Shown here piece after piece: positions 9,614-18,744 of a stretch of DNA of 64,000 nt; the stretch's first letter is position 1, and every line of letters starts with the position of its first letter. The notes beneath the pieces were generated by a model that was not told the DNA's origin, made no database searches, and saw only the letters and a list, made by a program, of their open reading frames with translations. The DNA lies in the NCBI GenBank assembly GCA_024397955.1, contig CP073744.1, forward strand, positions 1,488,001-1,552,000, written 5' to 3'. The translations under genes were made by a program, and so were the position numbers. The DNA comes from a bacterium SCSIO 12696. GTDB taxonomy: Bacteria; Pseudomonadota; Gammaproteobacteria; Pseudomonadales; Porticoccaceae.

Positions 9614-12547
9614 TTAGAAGTCGTAAGACAAGCCCACCGAGTAGAAAGCACCATTGAAACCAAACGGTGCTGAACGGCGGGAGAACTGGAACACACCGCG
9701 ACTATCCACAATCAGATCACCGTTAGGGCCGTTTTCAATAGCACCGGTACGGGAGTTACCGATCAGGTTTTCATCGGGCGTCACATCAAAGATGTTATTA
9801 CCGGTGAAGTTCACGGTCATGCCATTGTCAAACTCGTAGGCCACTCGCAGATCAGTGAGAATTTCCGCTCCGTAAGTCTGACGACCACCGTCGGTCACCG
9901 TGTACTCACCATAGCGGTTCAAGGCCAGATTGACGCTCCAGGCGTCGCGCGTCCAAAGTGCATTGAAGCTGATACGATCTTCTGGCTGCCACTCTTCAAT
10001 AATAGAAATATCCTGGGCGTTAAACACTTGATCCACAGGTACAGTTTCCAGGCCCGATCCCACTGGGGTGAACAAATTAACCACTTCGGTATCGGTAAAG
10101 TTGGCTGCCAATGTTAAATCCAGCTCACCACCACCTAACTCGATATCTGAATACGTAGACACAATATCCACACCGTCTGTTTCTGTGTCAGCACCGTTCA
10201 AGAAGAACTGCCCGGCACCGGCACCAGCCTGCACCAAGGCATCATCAAGAGCGGAGGAAAGCCCAGTTCCCAATCGGTTACTGATCACAATCCGGTTATC
10301 GATATCAATGGAGTAGTAGTCCACCGTAAGGCTGATACCGTCGGCCAAAGTGGCCACAAAGCCCAAACTGAAATTGTCAGACTCTTCCTCTTCCAGCGCA
10401 GGGATACCAATGGCCTGAGCCAGAGCACTGTCGTTACGGAAGGTACCCACTTCCTGGGCAATCAGTTCGTCGACGTTACCGTCGTTGTCCAAGTCATTGA
10501 CATCAGTAACAAACTGGGTGCTGACATTATTGAAAAACAGCTGTTGCATGGACGGTGCCCGGAAGCCCGTACTGACAGCACCCCGCAGACGCAGGTTATC
10601 GGTCACCGCGAGGTTACCAGCAAACTTAAAGTTCACTGTACTGCCAAAGCCGTCGTAATCGTCATAGCGAGCAGCGGTGCTCAGTGTAAGCCCTTCGTTA
10701 ACTTCGTATTCAAAGTCGGCGTAAAGGGAAACCACATCGCGACTTTCATCCACAGCGGACTGAGGACCAATACCCGGGAACCCCTGAATGCCACCACTGC
10801 GGTCTTCAGCAAACAAGCTCACGCCATTTTCTGTATCGAAGTCTCGGAAAGCATATTCTTCGCCAGCGATAATGCGGTAATCATCGGTGCGGAATTCGGC
10901 ACCAAAGGCCACAAACAAATCGCCAAATGGGCGGCTGTAATCCAAATTAAAGGTATCCAGACTTAACTCCAGACCATAGGCTCGAGCTTCGCGAGGCACC
11001 GATGCACGAATCTCATCCGAAGTCATGCCTGAGGTAAAACGCTGGGCATTCGCAAACGACGAATTCAGAGAGTTGCTGGTGACATAGTCAATGGTGTTTT
11101 CACCAGTGGTGTAAGAGATATCCAGTTTGCCCTCATTGGCAAATTCCATGCGGTAGCCAATGTTGAAGGAAAGATCATCTATATCAGAATTGATTTTAGG
11201 CAAGAAGCCTTCTGGAATCGTGGCATCACCGTCGGCCAGTGGCGCATTACCACCAGTATTGCCATTGTGTCGGAAGAAAGCTGCTGACTCGTTTTCCCGT
11301 TGAGAGTAAGTAACAAAACCGTATACCTCACCAGCACCCACCTCATAGGCCGCATTCGCAGTAAAAGCAATTTGTTCAGACTCTGCATCGCCTATGCGGA
11401 ATGTCTGGCGAGGAGCCGTTACTTCGCGGGGGTCTCCCGGCTCCAAAATGCCATCGTCATCGGTGTCAACACAACCTGGGAACTGACAAGAACCGTGCAA
11501 TCCAGCCCGGTTGGTAAAACCTCTGTCGCGGTAATTAAAGGTGAAATCTGCGTAGCCACCGTCTCCCAGTGCAAAACCCTGGCTTAAATTAAAATTCGTG
11601 GTATCACCGTCGCCTTCAGAGTATTGCCCCTGAGAAATACTGACATGGCCAGCTTCTGGGTCGTCATCCAAAACAATATTGATCACCCCGGCAATGGCAT
11701 CGGAACCATACTGCGCTGCCGCACCATCGCGAAGTACCTCAATGCGTTTAATGGAGGCGCCAGGAATCGCATTCATATCGGTACCTGCGGTACCGCGGCC
11801 AACGGAAGTATTAATATGAATCAGAGCAGCTTGGTGGCGACGCTTGCCGTTAATCAATACCAGTGTTTGGTCAGGCCCCAGGCCCCGTAATGTAGCTGGC
11901 CGTAGCGCATCAGTACCATCACTAATACTGGAACTGGAAAAGTTAAAGGACGGCGCCACTGCTTGTAGCATACGCCCTACCTCGGTTTGGCCAGTCGCTT
12001 CCAGTGTTTCTGAACTGAGCACATCTACGGGTACTGGCAAATTCTGAATACTGCGCCCCGGCGAACGGGAGCCAACAACCACCACTTCTTCTTCGACAGC
12101 GTTTTCTTGCTCAGATTGCGCGACTGCGGTTTCAGTGGCCAATACCAATGTACTGCCAACAGAAAGGGAAATTACCGTGGGAAGCAGTTTTTTATTCAGT
12201 GTTTTCATGTCTTCTCTATCCTCCTGTTTATCATTATCTGACGCGGCCCGATAAACGATCCCCGTGTCCGCCAGTAAAATTGTCAGACCCTGACTCACTG
12301 TGTAGCGCCCTTTGAGAGGCCCAACATTCAGTTTTTTCAGCTCCCGCACGGGAAACAGAAACGTCACATCTGCCTGGCGAGCAAATCGCACCAGCGCCTT
12401 GTCGGCTCTGAGCCTTGGGATATCAAACACGTACCCTTCTTGATCACTTTTAACTTGAGCAGCTACCGCCATTGTTATGGTGCAAAAACCCAAAACAATA
12501 GCTACAAGCCGCCGCAAAGCGAAAGAAAAAACGTCGTTTTTATGCAA
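9614..12547 (-). CDS. TonB-dependent outer membrane receptor with STN signalling domain
   Basis: A 977-residue outer membrane transporter. Residues 1-30 are a signal peptide. Residues ~40-105 (YVFDIPRLRADKALVRFARQ onward) are an STN (secretin/TonB N-terminal) signalling domain as in FecA. A TonB box-like EEEVVVVGSR lies near residue 150, followed by the plug (LRGLGPDQTLVLINGKRR, RIEVLRDGAAAQYGSDAIAG) and a long beta-barrel ending SVGLSYDF. A stop just upstream forces the full-length product to use TTG at 12547. Oddity: a second, complete signal-peptide-like segment (MKTLNKKLLPTVISLSVGST) lies at residue 114, preceded by AGGAGG, so a shorter receptor without STN can start at 12208. It ends the sigma/FecR operon, which fits cell-surface signalling. 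Ligand unknown. Confidence 0.93.
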   Translation of the reverse strand: MHKNDVFSFALRRLVAIVLGFCTITMAVAAQVKSDQEGYVFDIPRLRADKALVRFARQADVTFLFPVRELKKLNVGPLKGRYTVSQGLTILLADTGIVYRAASDNDKQEDREDMKTLNKKLLPTVISLSVGSTLVLATETAVAQSEQENAVEEEVVVVGSRSPGRSIQNLPVPVDVLSSETLEATGQTEVGRMLQAVAPSFNFSSSSISDGTDALRPATLRGLGPDQTLVLINGKRRHQAALIHINTSVGRGTAGTDMNAIPGASIKRIEVLRDGAAAQYGSDAIAGVINIVLDDDPEAGHVSISQGQYSEGDGDTTNFNLSQGFALGDGGYADFTFNYRDRGFTNRAGLHGSCQFPGCVDTDDDGILEPGDPREVTAPRQTFRIGDAESEQIAFTANAAYEVGAGEVYGFVTYSQRENESAAFFRHNGNTGGNAPLADGDATIPEGFLPKINSDIDDLSFNIGYRMEFANEGKLDISYTTGENTIDYVTSNSLNSSFANAQRFTSGMTSDEIRASVPREARAYGLELSLDTFNLDYSRPFGDLFVAFGAEFRTDDYRIIAGEEYAFRDFDTENGVSLFAEDRSGGIQGFPGIGPQSAVDESRDVVSLYADFEYEVNEGLTLSTAARYDDYDGFGSTVNFKFAGNLAVTDNLRLRGAVSTGFRAPSMQQLFFNNVSTQFVTDVNDLDNDGNVDELIAQEVGTFRNDSALAQAIGIPALEEEESDNFSLGFVATLADGISLTVDYYSIDIDNRIVISNRLGTGLSSALDDALVQAGAGAGQFFLNGADTETDGVDIVSTYSDIELGGGELDLTLAANFTDTEVVNLFTPVGSGLETVPVDQVFNAQDISIIEEWQPEDRISFNALWTRDAWSVNLALNRYGEYTVTDGGRQTYGAEILTDLRVAYEFDNGMTVNFTGNNIFDVTPDENLIGNSRTGAIENGPNGDLIVDSRGVFQFSRRSAPFGFNGAFYSVGLSYDF
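12206..12225 (-). promoter_or_regulatory. Internal ribosome binding site and ATG inside the receptor gene
   Basis: On the minus strand AGGAGG (12225-12220) lies 11 bases before ATG (12208-12206), in frame with the receptor. The codons after it encode a standard signal peptide ending near AVAQ. This is a far better start signal than the TTG used for the full-length protein. Confidence 0.7.
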
Positions 12548-12613
12548 GGCTCAACCTAATAGAGGAGTTAAAAAGAAATTTCCGCCATTCCCAGTAAAGT
12601 TTTTTTGCTGCAC

Positions 12614-13675
12614 CTACCTCCGCTCACTTTTCGATGTTGGGGTTTGACTCAGCAGCCAGGTATTTCCAGACAACTGACTGTGAATACCAAAATTGTGCTT
12701 GAGCACAAACAATAATTGGTCGGTATCACCGGCTTTGAAAAAACCGCCCACTTCAATATTCTTTATGGTGTTGTCGACAATTTCAAAATCCGCCGACGTG
12801 TAGCGGCTGATCTCTGCCAGTACCTGTTCCAGGCTTTCTCCCTGAAACACCACCATGCCCTGCTGCCAGGCCAGGGATGTTTCAACATCCGACTCTTCAA
12901 TCGTTGTCACAGGCCCGCGACCCGCCACATCCAACTGAACTTTTTGGCCAACGGTAAGGTAGATCGACTCCTTTTTTTCCGCTGGACCGGTTATGGCGTT
13001 GTGTACAGCAGCTTCAGCCTCTACAGAATCGCTGATGGCCACCTTTCCTTCAGTGACCAATACTTCCACAGCACTTTGGTCACGTAATTCAACATTAAAC
13101 GCCGTACCAACAGCGGTAACCGACCTGCCACCAGCAACCACTACAAATGGCCGTTGAGGGTCCTTCGCCACATCAAAGTAAGCTTCACCAGACAGTAATT
13201 CCACGCTTCGAGCCGAAGCGGTATAAGTGACTTTTAATCGTGTATCGGTATTCAGTTTAAGTCGGCTTTGGTCTGGAAGTACTACCTCGGACTGTTCCCC
13301 CACTTGCGTTGTATGGGCCGCACTAAACCGCAGCTCTGGAGTAGAGGTAGAAGACCATGGCTCGAACAACACCAGGGCAGCGGTTACCAGCGATGCGGCT
13401 ATGGCCGTTGTCAGCGCTGGAAACAGGTTGCGCCTTTTACTGGGTTTAGGGGGCACACTGAGAGGCAACAGCTCAGCGATAGGCGCGAGAATGTCCATCA
13501 AATCCCAAGCTGATGCATAATGAACCAGAGTTTCTGCATGCAATGAAGAAGCTGACAGCCAATCTCGCAACTCGTGCTTTTCCTGTGCTGACAAACCGCG
13601 ATCCATCGCAGCAAGCCATTGTGCAGCCTGCTCCTGAACCCGTTCTCTGTTAGGCAATACCACCGTATTATTCAT
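12614..13675 (-). CDS. FecR-family anti-sigma / sigma regulator
   Basis: A 353-residue single-span inner membrane regulator. The N-terminal ~85 residues are cytoplasmic (QAAQWLAAMDRGLSAQEKHE, the FecR N-terminal sigma-binding domain). A transmembrane helix follows at about residues 87-106 (LTTAIAASLVTAALVLF), then a periplasmic FecR domain (VELLSGEAYFDVAKDPQRPF, VTAVGTAFNVE) and a C-terminal STN-like part (VLAEISRYTSADFEIVDNTI). It would sense the STN domain of the receptor encoded next and control the sigma factor encoded just before it, 2 bases away. Gene order sigma-FecR-receptor is the classical one. Confidence 0.93.
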   Translation of the reverse strand: MNNTVVLPNRERVQEQAAQWLAAMDRGLSAQEKHELRDWLSASSLHAETLVHYASAWDLMDILAPIAELLPLSVPPKPSKRRNLFPALTTAIAASLVTAALVLFEPWSSTSTPELRFSAAHTTQVGEQSEVVLPDQSRLKLNTDTRLKVTYTASARSVELLSGEAYFDVAKDPQRPFVVVAGGRSVTAVGTAFNVELRDQSAVEVLVTEGKVAISDSVEAEAAVHNAITGPAEKKESIYLTVGQKVQLDVAGRGPVTTIEESDVETSLAWQQGMVVFQGESLEQVLAEISRYTSADFEIVDNTIKNIEVGGFFKAGDTDQLLFVLKHNFGIHSQLSGNTWLLSQTPTSKSERR

Positions 13676-13677
13676 AA

Positions 13678-14289
13678 CTATCGACTCACACCTTTTCTGC
13701 TAGCGCCCGGTGCAGAGGCATTGGTTTTAGCGACTTTTTTATCGCCAGAGCAATCTGTAGACAAGCTTTCATCCATGTAGCGAACGCTGTGTTGAATGCC
13801 TTTGGCAATGTGTTTTTCCACAGTGCTTTCACTGAGCCCCATATAACTGGCTATTTCTTTCTGGGAGTAGCCGTAAATCTTCCTCAAGATAAACGCTTTA
13901 CGACACCTTGGCGGAAGCTGATTAATAGCGCGGCACAAGCGCTGAAATTGCTCCAGACTGATGCAGTGTTCTTCGGGGTTGCGCGCCTTTATATCGGCAC
14001 CGTTAAGAAAAGAGAGTTCCGACTCAGGAAAATCCTCTATAGCGCCACCTGTTTCCAGACGGCTGTCTATTTTTTTCTGCTGATTGGCAAGACGCAACGC
14101 AGTCTTTACCATAAATGCTTTAGGAAAGCGGATTTCCTGCTTTAACGCCGATTGATAGGTGCGCAAGTAGGTTTCTTGCAAGATGTCTTCAACCTCTGGT
14201 GTACGCGCAAAGGTTACTTTACGCAGCAAGCCCGCAATCACCTTGCGATAATTGAGAAACTCTTTGGTAATCTTGTTCTGATCAGACAT
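13678..14289 (-). CDS. ECF sigma factor of the FecI type
   Basis: A 203-residue sigma-70 family factor. Region 2 is seen in VEDILQETYLRTYQSA and region 4 in LPPRCRKAFILRKIYGYSQKE followed by the helix-turn-helix IASYMGLSESTVEKHI. It heads the operon with the FecR regulator and receptor and presumably drives their transcription when the receptor is occupied. The ~30-residue C-terminal extension (CSGDKKVAKTNASAPGASRK) is not part of the sigma fold. The divergent gene is the first TPR/TonB-C protein. Confidence 0.92.
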   Translation of the reverse strand: MSDQNKITKEFLNYRKVIAGLLRKVTFARTPEVEDILQETYLRTYQSALKQEIRFPKAFMVKTALRLANQQKKIDSRLETGGAIEDFPESELSFLNGADIKARNPEEHCISLEQFQRLCRAINQLPPRCRKAFILRKIYGYSQKEIASYMGLSESTVEKHIAKGIQHSVRYMDESLSTDCSGDKKVAKTNASAPGASRKGVSR

Positions 14290-14458
14290 TGACGCACCGT
14301 CGATTAAACCCGAGTGTTACCGAGTCTCCCAAAAACCCAAGTGCAGGTCAATTTCATGCTCAGGCACGCAATACCAACAGGCCTTAAGGAAAACTCAACT
14401 GCGTCATCGATTTTTACGCGATACCGTTACTATCTCGAAGCGCCCATGGAGTTATCTC

Positions 14459-15691
14459 TTGAAACCAATGAATAGCGGGATATTAACGATTTTTTTGATG
14501 ACCGTTGGGCTGTACAGCACAGCGGCCACAGAAACCGCCATCGACCAGTATCAGCAAGCCATAGATGAGCAGGAGGCGCTTTATGGGGCTTATGACTCTG
14601 GTTTGGCTGAACTGCACCTTAGCTTCGGTGAGGCATTGCAGACAGCTGGCGAGCACCAGCAGGCCATTGATATCTTTAAAAGGGCACTCCATATTCGCCG
14701 GGTCAATGATGGCATTACCAGCCTCAGCCAGGAGACAGCGCTGCGTGAGCTTAACCAAAGCTATCGGGCCACTGGGAATGTGTCAGCAACGGCAAGCAAC
14801 TACCAAGACCTGATTAGCCTTTTACAAGTCAATCCCAGCAGTGATGCCAACAAACTGCCACCCTTGCTGTTGGAAGCCAGTAACTGGCACCGCCAACAAT
14901 ACTCTATGACTGTGACTAAGGAGGCTATCACCCACTTGATCGAAGCGGACCGGCTGCTGTCACAGGCAAAGAACAACCGCCTTAACTCGGATCAGGGCTT
15001 TCGAGAAGCCCTGCTGCAGGCTGAAATTCAAAACCGCTACTGGCGAATTCGCCATTATCAAAAATATGTTCCCACACCACCCCGCAGCTACGTAGAAAGA
15101 AACAGCTTTCGCTTTCGAGGGCGGTTGCGCGGGGAGTCCAGCTTCGAATATCAGCAGGCGTACAACGATTACTTGCGCAGACAAACCTCAAGGCTCGCTC
15201 GCACTTACCAAAAAGAGCAGATTCAGTGGGCGATTAACAGCGGATTGGGCGCTTACCAAAGGCTCGACAAGCTGTACCAAAATGACAACAACTCGCTGCA
15301 ACAAGCTATCAACCTTGCAGAACAGGGGGATTGGCTGATGTTGTTCAACACTCAACCAGAGCAGGCTCATGCTCTCTATCGCCAAAGCTGGCAAGTACTC
15401 ACAGAGCAAAATCAGATTGATACGCGAGCAAAGCTATTTGACAAACCACAACTGTTACCGACCTTTCATCAACCTGATGCAACCACTGCAACACAACTCG
15501 CACAAGTAACTGCCGATCTCACCCCGGATGGGCGCACCAACAACATCGTGGTTGTGAAGACAGAGCCCGACAACCCCAAAGTCGCCAAAAGAGCCGAACG
15601 ACAGTTGCGTAACGCTCGCTTCCGAAACCGTATGGAAGCGGGCGAACCCGTTACCAGCAAAAACTTTGAGCTGAATTTTTTTGTTAATTAA
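14459..15691 (+). CDS. Periplasmic TPR protein with TonB-C-like tail, paralog 1
   Basis: A 410-residue exported protein, first of three paralogs (also 15855-17054 and 18745-19998). The start is taken as TTG 14459, with GGAG seven bases upstream; ATG 14468 is the alternative. A signal peptide is followed by TPR-like helices (YGAYDSGLAELHLSFGEALQ, HQQAIDIFKRALHIRRVNDG), a long helical middle, and a C-terminal ~80 residues (VTADLTPDGRTNNIVVVKTE, ERQLRNARFRNRMEAGEP) with the pattern of a TonB C-terminal domain. It has no proline-rich spacer and no lasting membrane anchor, so it is not a classical TonB. It is divergent from the sigma/FecR/receptor operon. Function unknown. Confidence 0.75.
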   Translation: MKPMNSGILTIFLMTVGLYSTAATETAIDQYQQAIDEQEALYGAYDSGLAELHLSFGEALQTAGEHQQAIDIFKRALHIRRVNDGITSLSQETALRELNQSYRATGNVSATASNYQDLISLLQVNPSSDANKLPPLLLEASNWHRQQYSMTVTKEAITHLIEADRLLSQAKNNRLNSDQGFREALLQAEIQNRYWRIRHYQKYVPTPPRSYVERNSFRFRGRLRGESSFEYQQAYNDYLRRQTSRLARTYQKEQIQWAINSGLGAYQRLDKLYQNDNNSLQQAINLAEQGDWLMLFNTQPEQAHALYRQSWQVLTEQNQIDTRAKLFDKPQLLPTFHQPDATTATQLAQVTADLTPDGRTNNIVVVKTEPDNPKVAKRAERQLRNARFRNRMEAGEPVTSKNFELNFFVN

Positions 15692-15854
15692 TGGAGCTTG
15701 CCGCAACCCTTTACCCATCTTTACACAGGCAGCCGCAATTATTTTTCCTTAAGACAGTCTATTACCTGGCCTTCGATCATGTACGGTATTAGTTGTACAG
15801 TTTTGCTGTTAATGCAGTGCATGGTTGAAGGCACCAATAACCTGCGTAAAAGCC

Positions 15855-17054
15855 ATGAGGAATTTATTAACCCCGCTATTTCTGTCCGCCAGTGTCGCCA
15901 TTGCTGCAGAACAGGAGTCGACTCAAACGCCATCAAGCTCGCTTCACACTGAAGCGAATACAGCTTCCTACGAAATACAAATTGAAGAGCAAGCAGCGTT
16001 GCTTGGCCCCTTCGATAGCTCCCTGGTCGAACTTTATCAACAGCAAGGCGAACAGCTAGCCAAGCAGGGTAACTATCGCGAGGCCATAAGCGCTCTTTCG
16101 CAAGCGTTACAAATCAGCAGGGTGAATCACGGCCCCTACGCACGTCAGCAAGAACCTGCCCTGCGTTCGCTGATCGACGCCACCGAAGCCAGTGGCGAAT
16201 CAGTGCACATAGAACTACTCAGTAAGCGCCTATTGGATTTAAACAATCACACCCTGAATGGCAATGAGTCTATTGAAGACTTGGGGTTGTTGCTCAACAG
16301 CAGTTCATGGCACTTAAATCGTTATATCAACTTGCGCTCTGCAACCACACTGCCGCATTTACAAATGGCAGTGCGCTTGGCGAACAGTGCGGAAAAACTG
16401 CTCAGCAACCACCACTCTCCCGAGCACATTGCAGTGATTGATGCGTTAGAATTAGTTGCACGGGGCAATTTCTACCTCACTGCTCACTATCTCAATGATT
16501 TGCGTTTTTTCTTCAGCCAACGTCAATCATCACTGCATGAACAGTTGACCGAAAAAGTCTTTCAGGACGGCCTGGCAGCTCACCGCCGAATGATCAAAAT
16601 CCATCAGAGCAACAACGCAACCGCCGGCCAAATAGCCAGCGCGCAAATAGAACTGGGAGACTACTTGCAGCGTTTTCAACTGACTAACGTATCCCACAAG
16701 GTTTATAAAAATGCTTGGCAAACCCTACATCAGGCTAACAACGAAGATTTGCTGGCATCGTGGCTAGGACAGCCTGTGCCCCTATTAGAAAGTAACTTAA
16801 GCGCAACGGGCAATGCTCCATTGGCTCGGATCAAAGCTCAGGTATCCGTTAATGGCAAAGCCGAGAAAGTGGAAATACTTGGCGACCCTGCCACACAGAG
16901 CCCCGAACTGGCTTCTGCTGCCGAAACGGCATTGCAAAAAGTTGTTTTTCGCACAGCCGTTATCGACGGTGAAGTGGTTCCTGGGATGGTGGAATTTGAC
17001 CTGCCAATTAAGGAACCTGCCGCTCACCCTCAGTCACTTCATCGGCAGGAATAA
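15855..17054 (+). CDS. Periplasmic TPR protein with TonB-C-like tail, paralog 2
   Basis: A 399-residue paralog of the flanking TPR proteins. The ATG at 15855 (MRNLLTPLFLSASVAIAAEQ) gives a clean signal peptide; an in-frame TTG 30 bases upstream does not improve it. Shared landmarks are EEQAALLGPFDSSLVELYQQ, ISRVNHGPYARQQEPALRSL and SSWHLNRY. The C-terminal TonB-C-like part runs from about ARIKAQVSVNGKAEKVEILG to FRTAVIDGEVVPGMVEFDLP. Its last 47 bases overlap the convergent nhaC gene, so its C-terminal tail (AAHPQSLHRQE) may be a recent read-through extension. Function unknown. Confidence 0.75.
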   Translation: MRNLLTPLFLSASVAIAAEQESTQTPSSSLHTEANTASYEIQIEEQAALLGPFDSSLVELYQQQGEQLAKQGNYREAISALSQALQISRVNHGPYARQQEPALRSLIDATEASGESVHIELLSKRLLDLNNHTLNGNESIEDLGLLLNSSSWHLNRYINLRSATTLPHLQMAVRLANSAEKLLSNHHSPEHIAVIDALELVARGNFYLTAHYLNDLRFFFSQRQSSLHEQLTEKVFQDGLAAHRRMIKIHQSNNATAGQIASAQIELGDYLQRFQLTNVSHKVYKNAWQTLHQANNEDLLASWLGQPVPLLESNLSATGNAPLARIKAQVSVNGKAEKVEILGDPATQSPELASAAETALQKVVFRTAVIDGEVVPGMVEFDLPIKEPAAHPQSLHRQE

Positions 17055-18489
17055 CCTTAAACCCAAGGTAACCATAAATGGCACTGATGATTGGACATAA
17101 CCAGCAGAGGATTGCCCAAGGCGCATAGGCAAATGCCCCCAAACCGCTTCCCCAACCCCACGCAGTAACACCCAACACACCCGCCATATAAAGCGCGCAA
17201 GTATTCCAGGGTATCAGCACCGATGTAATGGTGCCTGCATCTTCCACAGCACGAGATAAATTCAGCGCATGTAAGCCTCGCTGACGATAGACGTTCTTGT
17301 ACATTCTGGAAGGCATAACCACGGAAATGTACTGATCAGCACAAACCACATTGACACCAATACAGGTACTCAGTGTGGCGCCGATTAAACCGCCCACTGT
17401 TTTAACGCCCTTTAAAATTCCTTCAACTGCACGTTTGAGTAACCCTGCTCGTTCAAAAACACCACCAAAGGCAAGTGCGCACACAATCAAAAAAACCGTC
17501 GACAGCATATTCCCCATACCACCTTTAGAAAGCAGTGAGTCCACCATGCTATTGCCACTGTCGATACTAAAGCCGTCAAGCAAGGCGATAGCCACACCTT
17601 TAACCAAGCCTGCAGCGGTGTCATCCCCCCCAAGGGCCATCACTTGTTGCGGCTGAAAGAACAAGGCAACCACTACTCCGGCAATCATTCCCGCCAGCAA
17701 TGCTGGCAAAACCGGTTTGCGCAAAACAGCCAATGTCAGTACAAGCAGTAATGGGATAAATACTGGAAAGCCAATGTAAAACTGCTCGGATATCAGCTGG
17801 TTTACCAACACAATATCACTGCTCACTTCACCGCTGCCGCCACCAACAATGGCATATACCAGAAGAGCAACCACAAAAGCTGGTATCGTTGTCCAGCCCA
17901 TGTGTCGTATATGGCGAAACAAATCTGTACCTGTCACGCCGGATGCCAAATTAGTCGTGTCTGACAACGGGGACAGCTTATCGCCCAGGTAAGCACCGGA
18001 AATAATCGCTCCGGCTGTAATAGCGGGTGACAACCCCATCACTGACGCCACCCCCATCAAACCGACACCAAGAGCACCCACTACTGTCCAGGAACTGCCA
18101 ATACTCAAACCCGCCACTGCACAAACCAATGCACTGGCGGGGAAAAACCACTGTGGTGATAACAGCTGCGTCCCCCAGTAAATCATTGCCGGAACCGTGC
18201 CCGCTAAAATCCAGCTTCCCACCAAGCCACCAACAATTAATAACACCAAAATTGCCTTGAGCCCGGAGGTCACCGAGCGAATCATGCCTTGCTCTAGCTG
18301 TTCCCAGAGAACACCGTTTTTCAACCCAATTAAACAAGCCGATACCGCGGCGAGAATTAATGCCAGCTGTGTATAACCACCTGCATCGTCTTTAAAACTG
18401 GCGATTAATACAGAGAGGCCAGCGACTAAAACAATGACTGGAACAAATACATCCAGCAAGCTGGGAGATTTTTCATCAACGGATTTCAT
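17008..18489 (-). CDS. nhaC: NhaC-family Na+/H+ antiporter
   Basis: A 493-residue inner membrane protein with about twelve hydrophobic segments. Diagnostic for the NhaC family are AITAGAIISGAYLGDKLSPL with SDTTNLASGV, and the second-half block IGVNVVCADQYISVVMPSRM followed by SRAVEDAGTITSVLIPWNTC. It exchanges Na+ for H+, as expected for a marine organism. It is inserted head-to-tail against the TPR paralogs on the opposite strand, and its 3' end overlaps paralog 2 by 47 bases. Confidence 0.93.
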   Translation of the reverse strand: MKSVDEKSPSLLDVFVPVIVLVAGLSVLIASFKDDAGGYTQLALILAAVSACLIGLKNGVLWEQLEQGMIRSVTSGLKAILVLLIVGGLVGSWILAGTVPAMIYWGTQLLSPQWFFPASALVCAVAGLSIGSSWTVVGALGVGLMGVASVMGLSPAITAGAIISGAYLGDKLSPLSDTTNLASGVTGTDLFRHIRHMGWTTIPAFVVALLVYAIVGGGSGEVSSDIVLVNQLISEQFYIGFPVFIPLLLVLTLAVLRKPVLPALLAGMIAGVVVALFFQPQQVMALGGDDTAAGLVKGVAIALLDGFSIDSGNSMVDSLLSKGGMGNMLSTVFLIVCALAFGGVFERAGLLKRAVEGILKGVKTVGGLIGATLSTCIGVNVVCADQYISVVMPSRMYKNVYRQRGLHALNLSRAVEDAGTITSVLIPWNTCALYMAGVLGVTAWGWGSGLGAFAYAPWAILCWLCPIISAIYGYLGFKVIPADEVTEGERQVP

Positions 18490-18744
18490 TTACTGCCTTT
18501 TAAACTATTCTATTATTAGTATTGCCAGATCCAATTTTACACCCGGTCAACCAGCCGCTATTAATGGCGTTATGGCGATGTTAAGGGAAGTGACAAGCCG
18601 GTGTGTTTGTATGACTCGTTCACATGAACAGTGCGCACCAATTACTTCTATCCTTTTTGGAAATGAAGTAGAAAAGACCTGTGGTCGGAACCATACCACG
18701 GTTGCTAGTTCTAAGTTGTTAGTATTGATACGGCACCGAAAATT

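Noticed and set aside
18490..18744. Possible small gene between nhaC and TPR paralog 3
   Set aside because: The open frame overlaps both neighbours, has no ribosome site and encodes no recognisable sequence.
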